From positions 372,001-436,000 of the forward strand of contig WGMB01000003.1 in assembly GCA_016125275.1 (NCBI GenBank): a stretch of DNA of 64,000 bases, read 5' to 3'. This DNA comes from Acidobacteriota bacterium. Lineage in GTDB: Bacteria; Acidobacteriota; Terriglobia; Bryobacterales; UBA6623. Below are positions 63,732-64,000 of this stretch, piece after piece. A program made the position numbers and the translations under genes. The notes under the pieces were generated by a model, which searched no databases, was not told where the DNA came from, and saw only the letters and a program-made list of their open reading frames with translations. Position 1 is the first letter of the stretch, and each line of letters starts with the position of its first letter.

Positions 63732-64000
63732 TTGGATTTCACCGTCATCCGTCACCCTTCCGCTCCCGATCCCGCTTTGTCCGGGGCCGACGATCCCTCG
63801 AAGGCCTCGGCGGCGCGCTTGGCCGCGCGGGCGGCTGAAGATCGCCAAGCGTGGAAGCCTGTCACGCCGGAATCCGCGCGGCGCAAGCTCAGCGAAGCCG
63901 CCGCCACGGTGGACGCCGCCTGGGAGCGGGCGCGGCCAAGTCGCAGCGACCGGGACGCGGCGGCCCCGGATCAGGATCTGTGGCTGATTGAGAATCACCG
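63732..64000 (+). CDS. Unidentified protein, N-terminus only (window edge)
   Basis: TTG at 63732 is preceded by GGAGG (63719-63723). The readable 89 residues form a soluble, helix-rich, Arg/Ala/Glu-biased N-terminus (LDFTVIRHPSAPDPALSG ... LAARAAEDRQAW ... LSEAAATVDAAWERARPS) ending DLWLIENHR, open at the window end. The last motif vaguely recalls the WLLDN-type stretch of large glucan synthase/phosphorylase proteins, but this is too short to assign. It is probably in the ABC exporter operon. Confidence 0.5.
   Translation, partial: MDFTVIRHPSAPDPALSGADDPSKASAARLAARAAEDRQAWKPVTPESARRKLSEAAATVDAAWERARPSRSDRDAAAPDQDLWLIENH

Overview
This window is high-GC bacterial chromosome, most likely from an acidobacterium of the Bryobacterales/Solibacter type. 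The evidence is lineage-typical gene content: a full-length ADOP permease (23482-26199), an SBBP-repeat propeller protein with a TIGR03437-like C-terminal domain (39297-42059), a DUF4159/VWA membrane operon (1-6171), Tat-exported Gfo/Idh/MocA and sulfatase-type proteins, and frequent GTG/TTG starts. No phage, transposase, integrase, CRISPR array or rRNA was seen. The only RNA genes are tRNA-Ser(GGA) and tmRNA.

Layout. 1-6171 (-): a tightly coupled operon of DUF4159 protein, VWA/GATase-like membrane protein, C13-like protein without its cysteine, and a TPR/HExxH peptidase-like protein. 6314-11769: a small cysteine-rich membrane protein, a DAACS carboxylate/amino-acid symporter, a TRAP binding protein with its T-component lipoprotein but no permease, a MATE exporter and a 4-TM protein. 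11769-17221: a PQQ-type propeller divergent from a histidine kinase/NtrC pair, then a PAS-GGDEF cyclase and tRNA-Ser. 17496-22442: three successive HlyD-type adaptors and one MacB-like permease, without an ATPase. 22445-28064: an unknown protein with an internal duplication, ADOP, a tandem-PilZ protein and a TauE-type permease. 28116-37098: S41 protease, glucan phosphorylase, FabG-like SDR, FabV, TilS and FtsH (housekeeping). 37151-51477: hydrolase, SDR, SBBP protein, sialidase-fold lipoprotein, degenerate sulfatase, tandem USP, P2A ATPase, aldehyde dehydrogenase, Gfo/Idh/MocA protein and thioesterase. 51514-58646: hicBA, a broken sulfatase, a GT4/dehydrogenase-fusion pair and a D-aminoacylase-like amidohydrolase. 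58693-64000: a polytopic GT-C-like protein, tmRNA, a 56-aa membrane peptide, an ABC exporter and the start of an unidentified gene.

How the genes work together. Several groups are transcriptionally and translationally coupled by ATGA/GTGA/TTGA overlaps (1-6171, 11260-12989, 13027-15632, 17496-22442, 51514-51974). Two carry c-di-GMP logic (GGDEF with I-site, tandem PilZ). Many first genes of transcription units have a -10-like TAnnnT hexamer only 6-12 nt before the start codon and no Shine-Dalgarno, while others have a clear GGAGG-type site. This suggests mixed leaderless and leadered initiation, and I used it to choose several starts.

The most unusual items are the three-adaptor/one-permease operon with no ATPase, the coupled DUF4159-VWA-pseudo-C13-peptidase operon, the gapless internal duplication in the unknown protein at 22445-23371, and two sulfatase-family genes decaying in different ways (active-site loss versus deletion/frameshift). 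All functional calls rest on reading motifs by eye; no database search was run.
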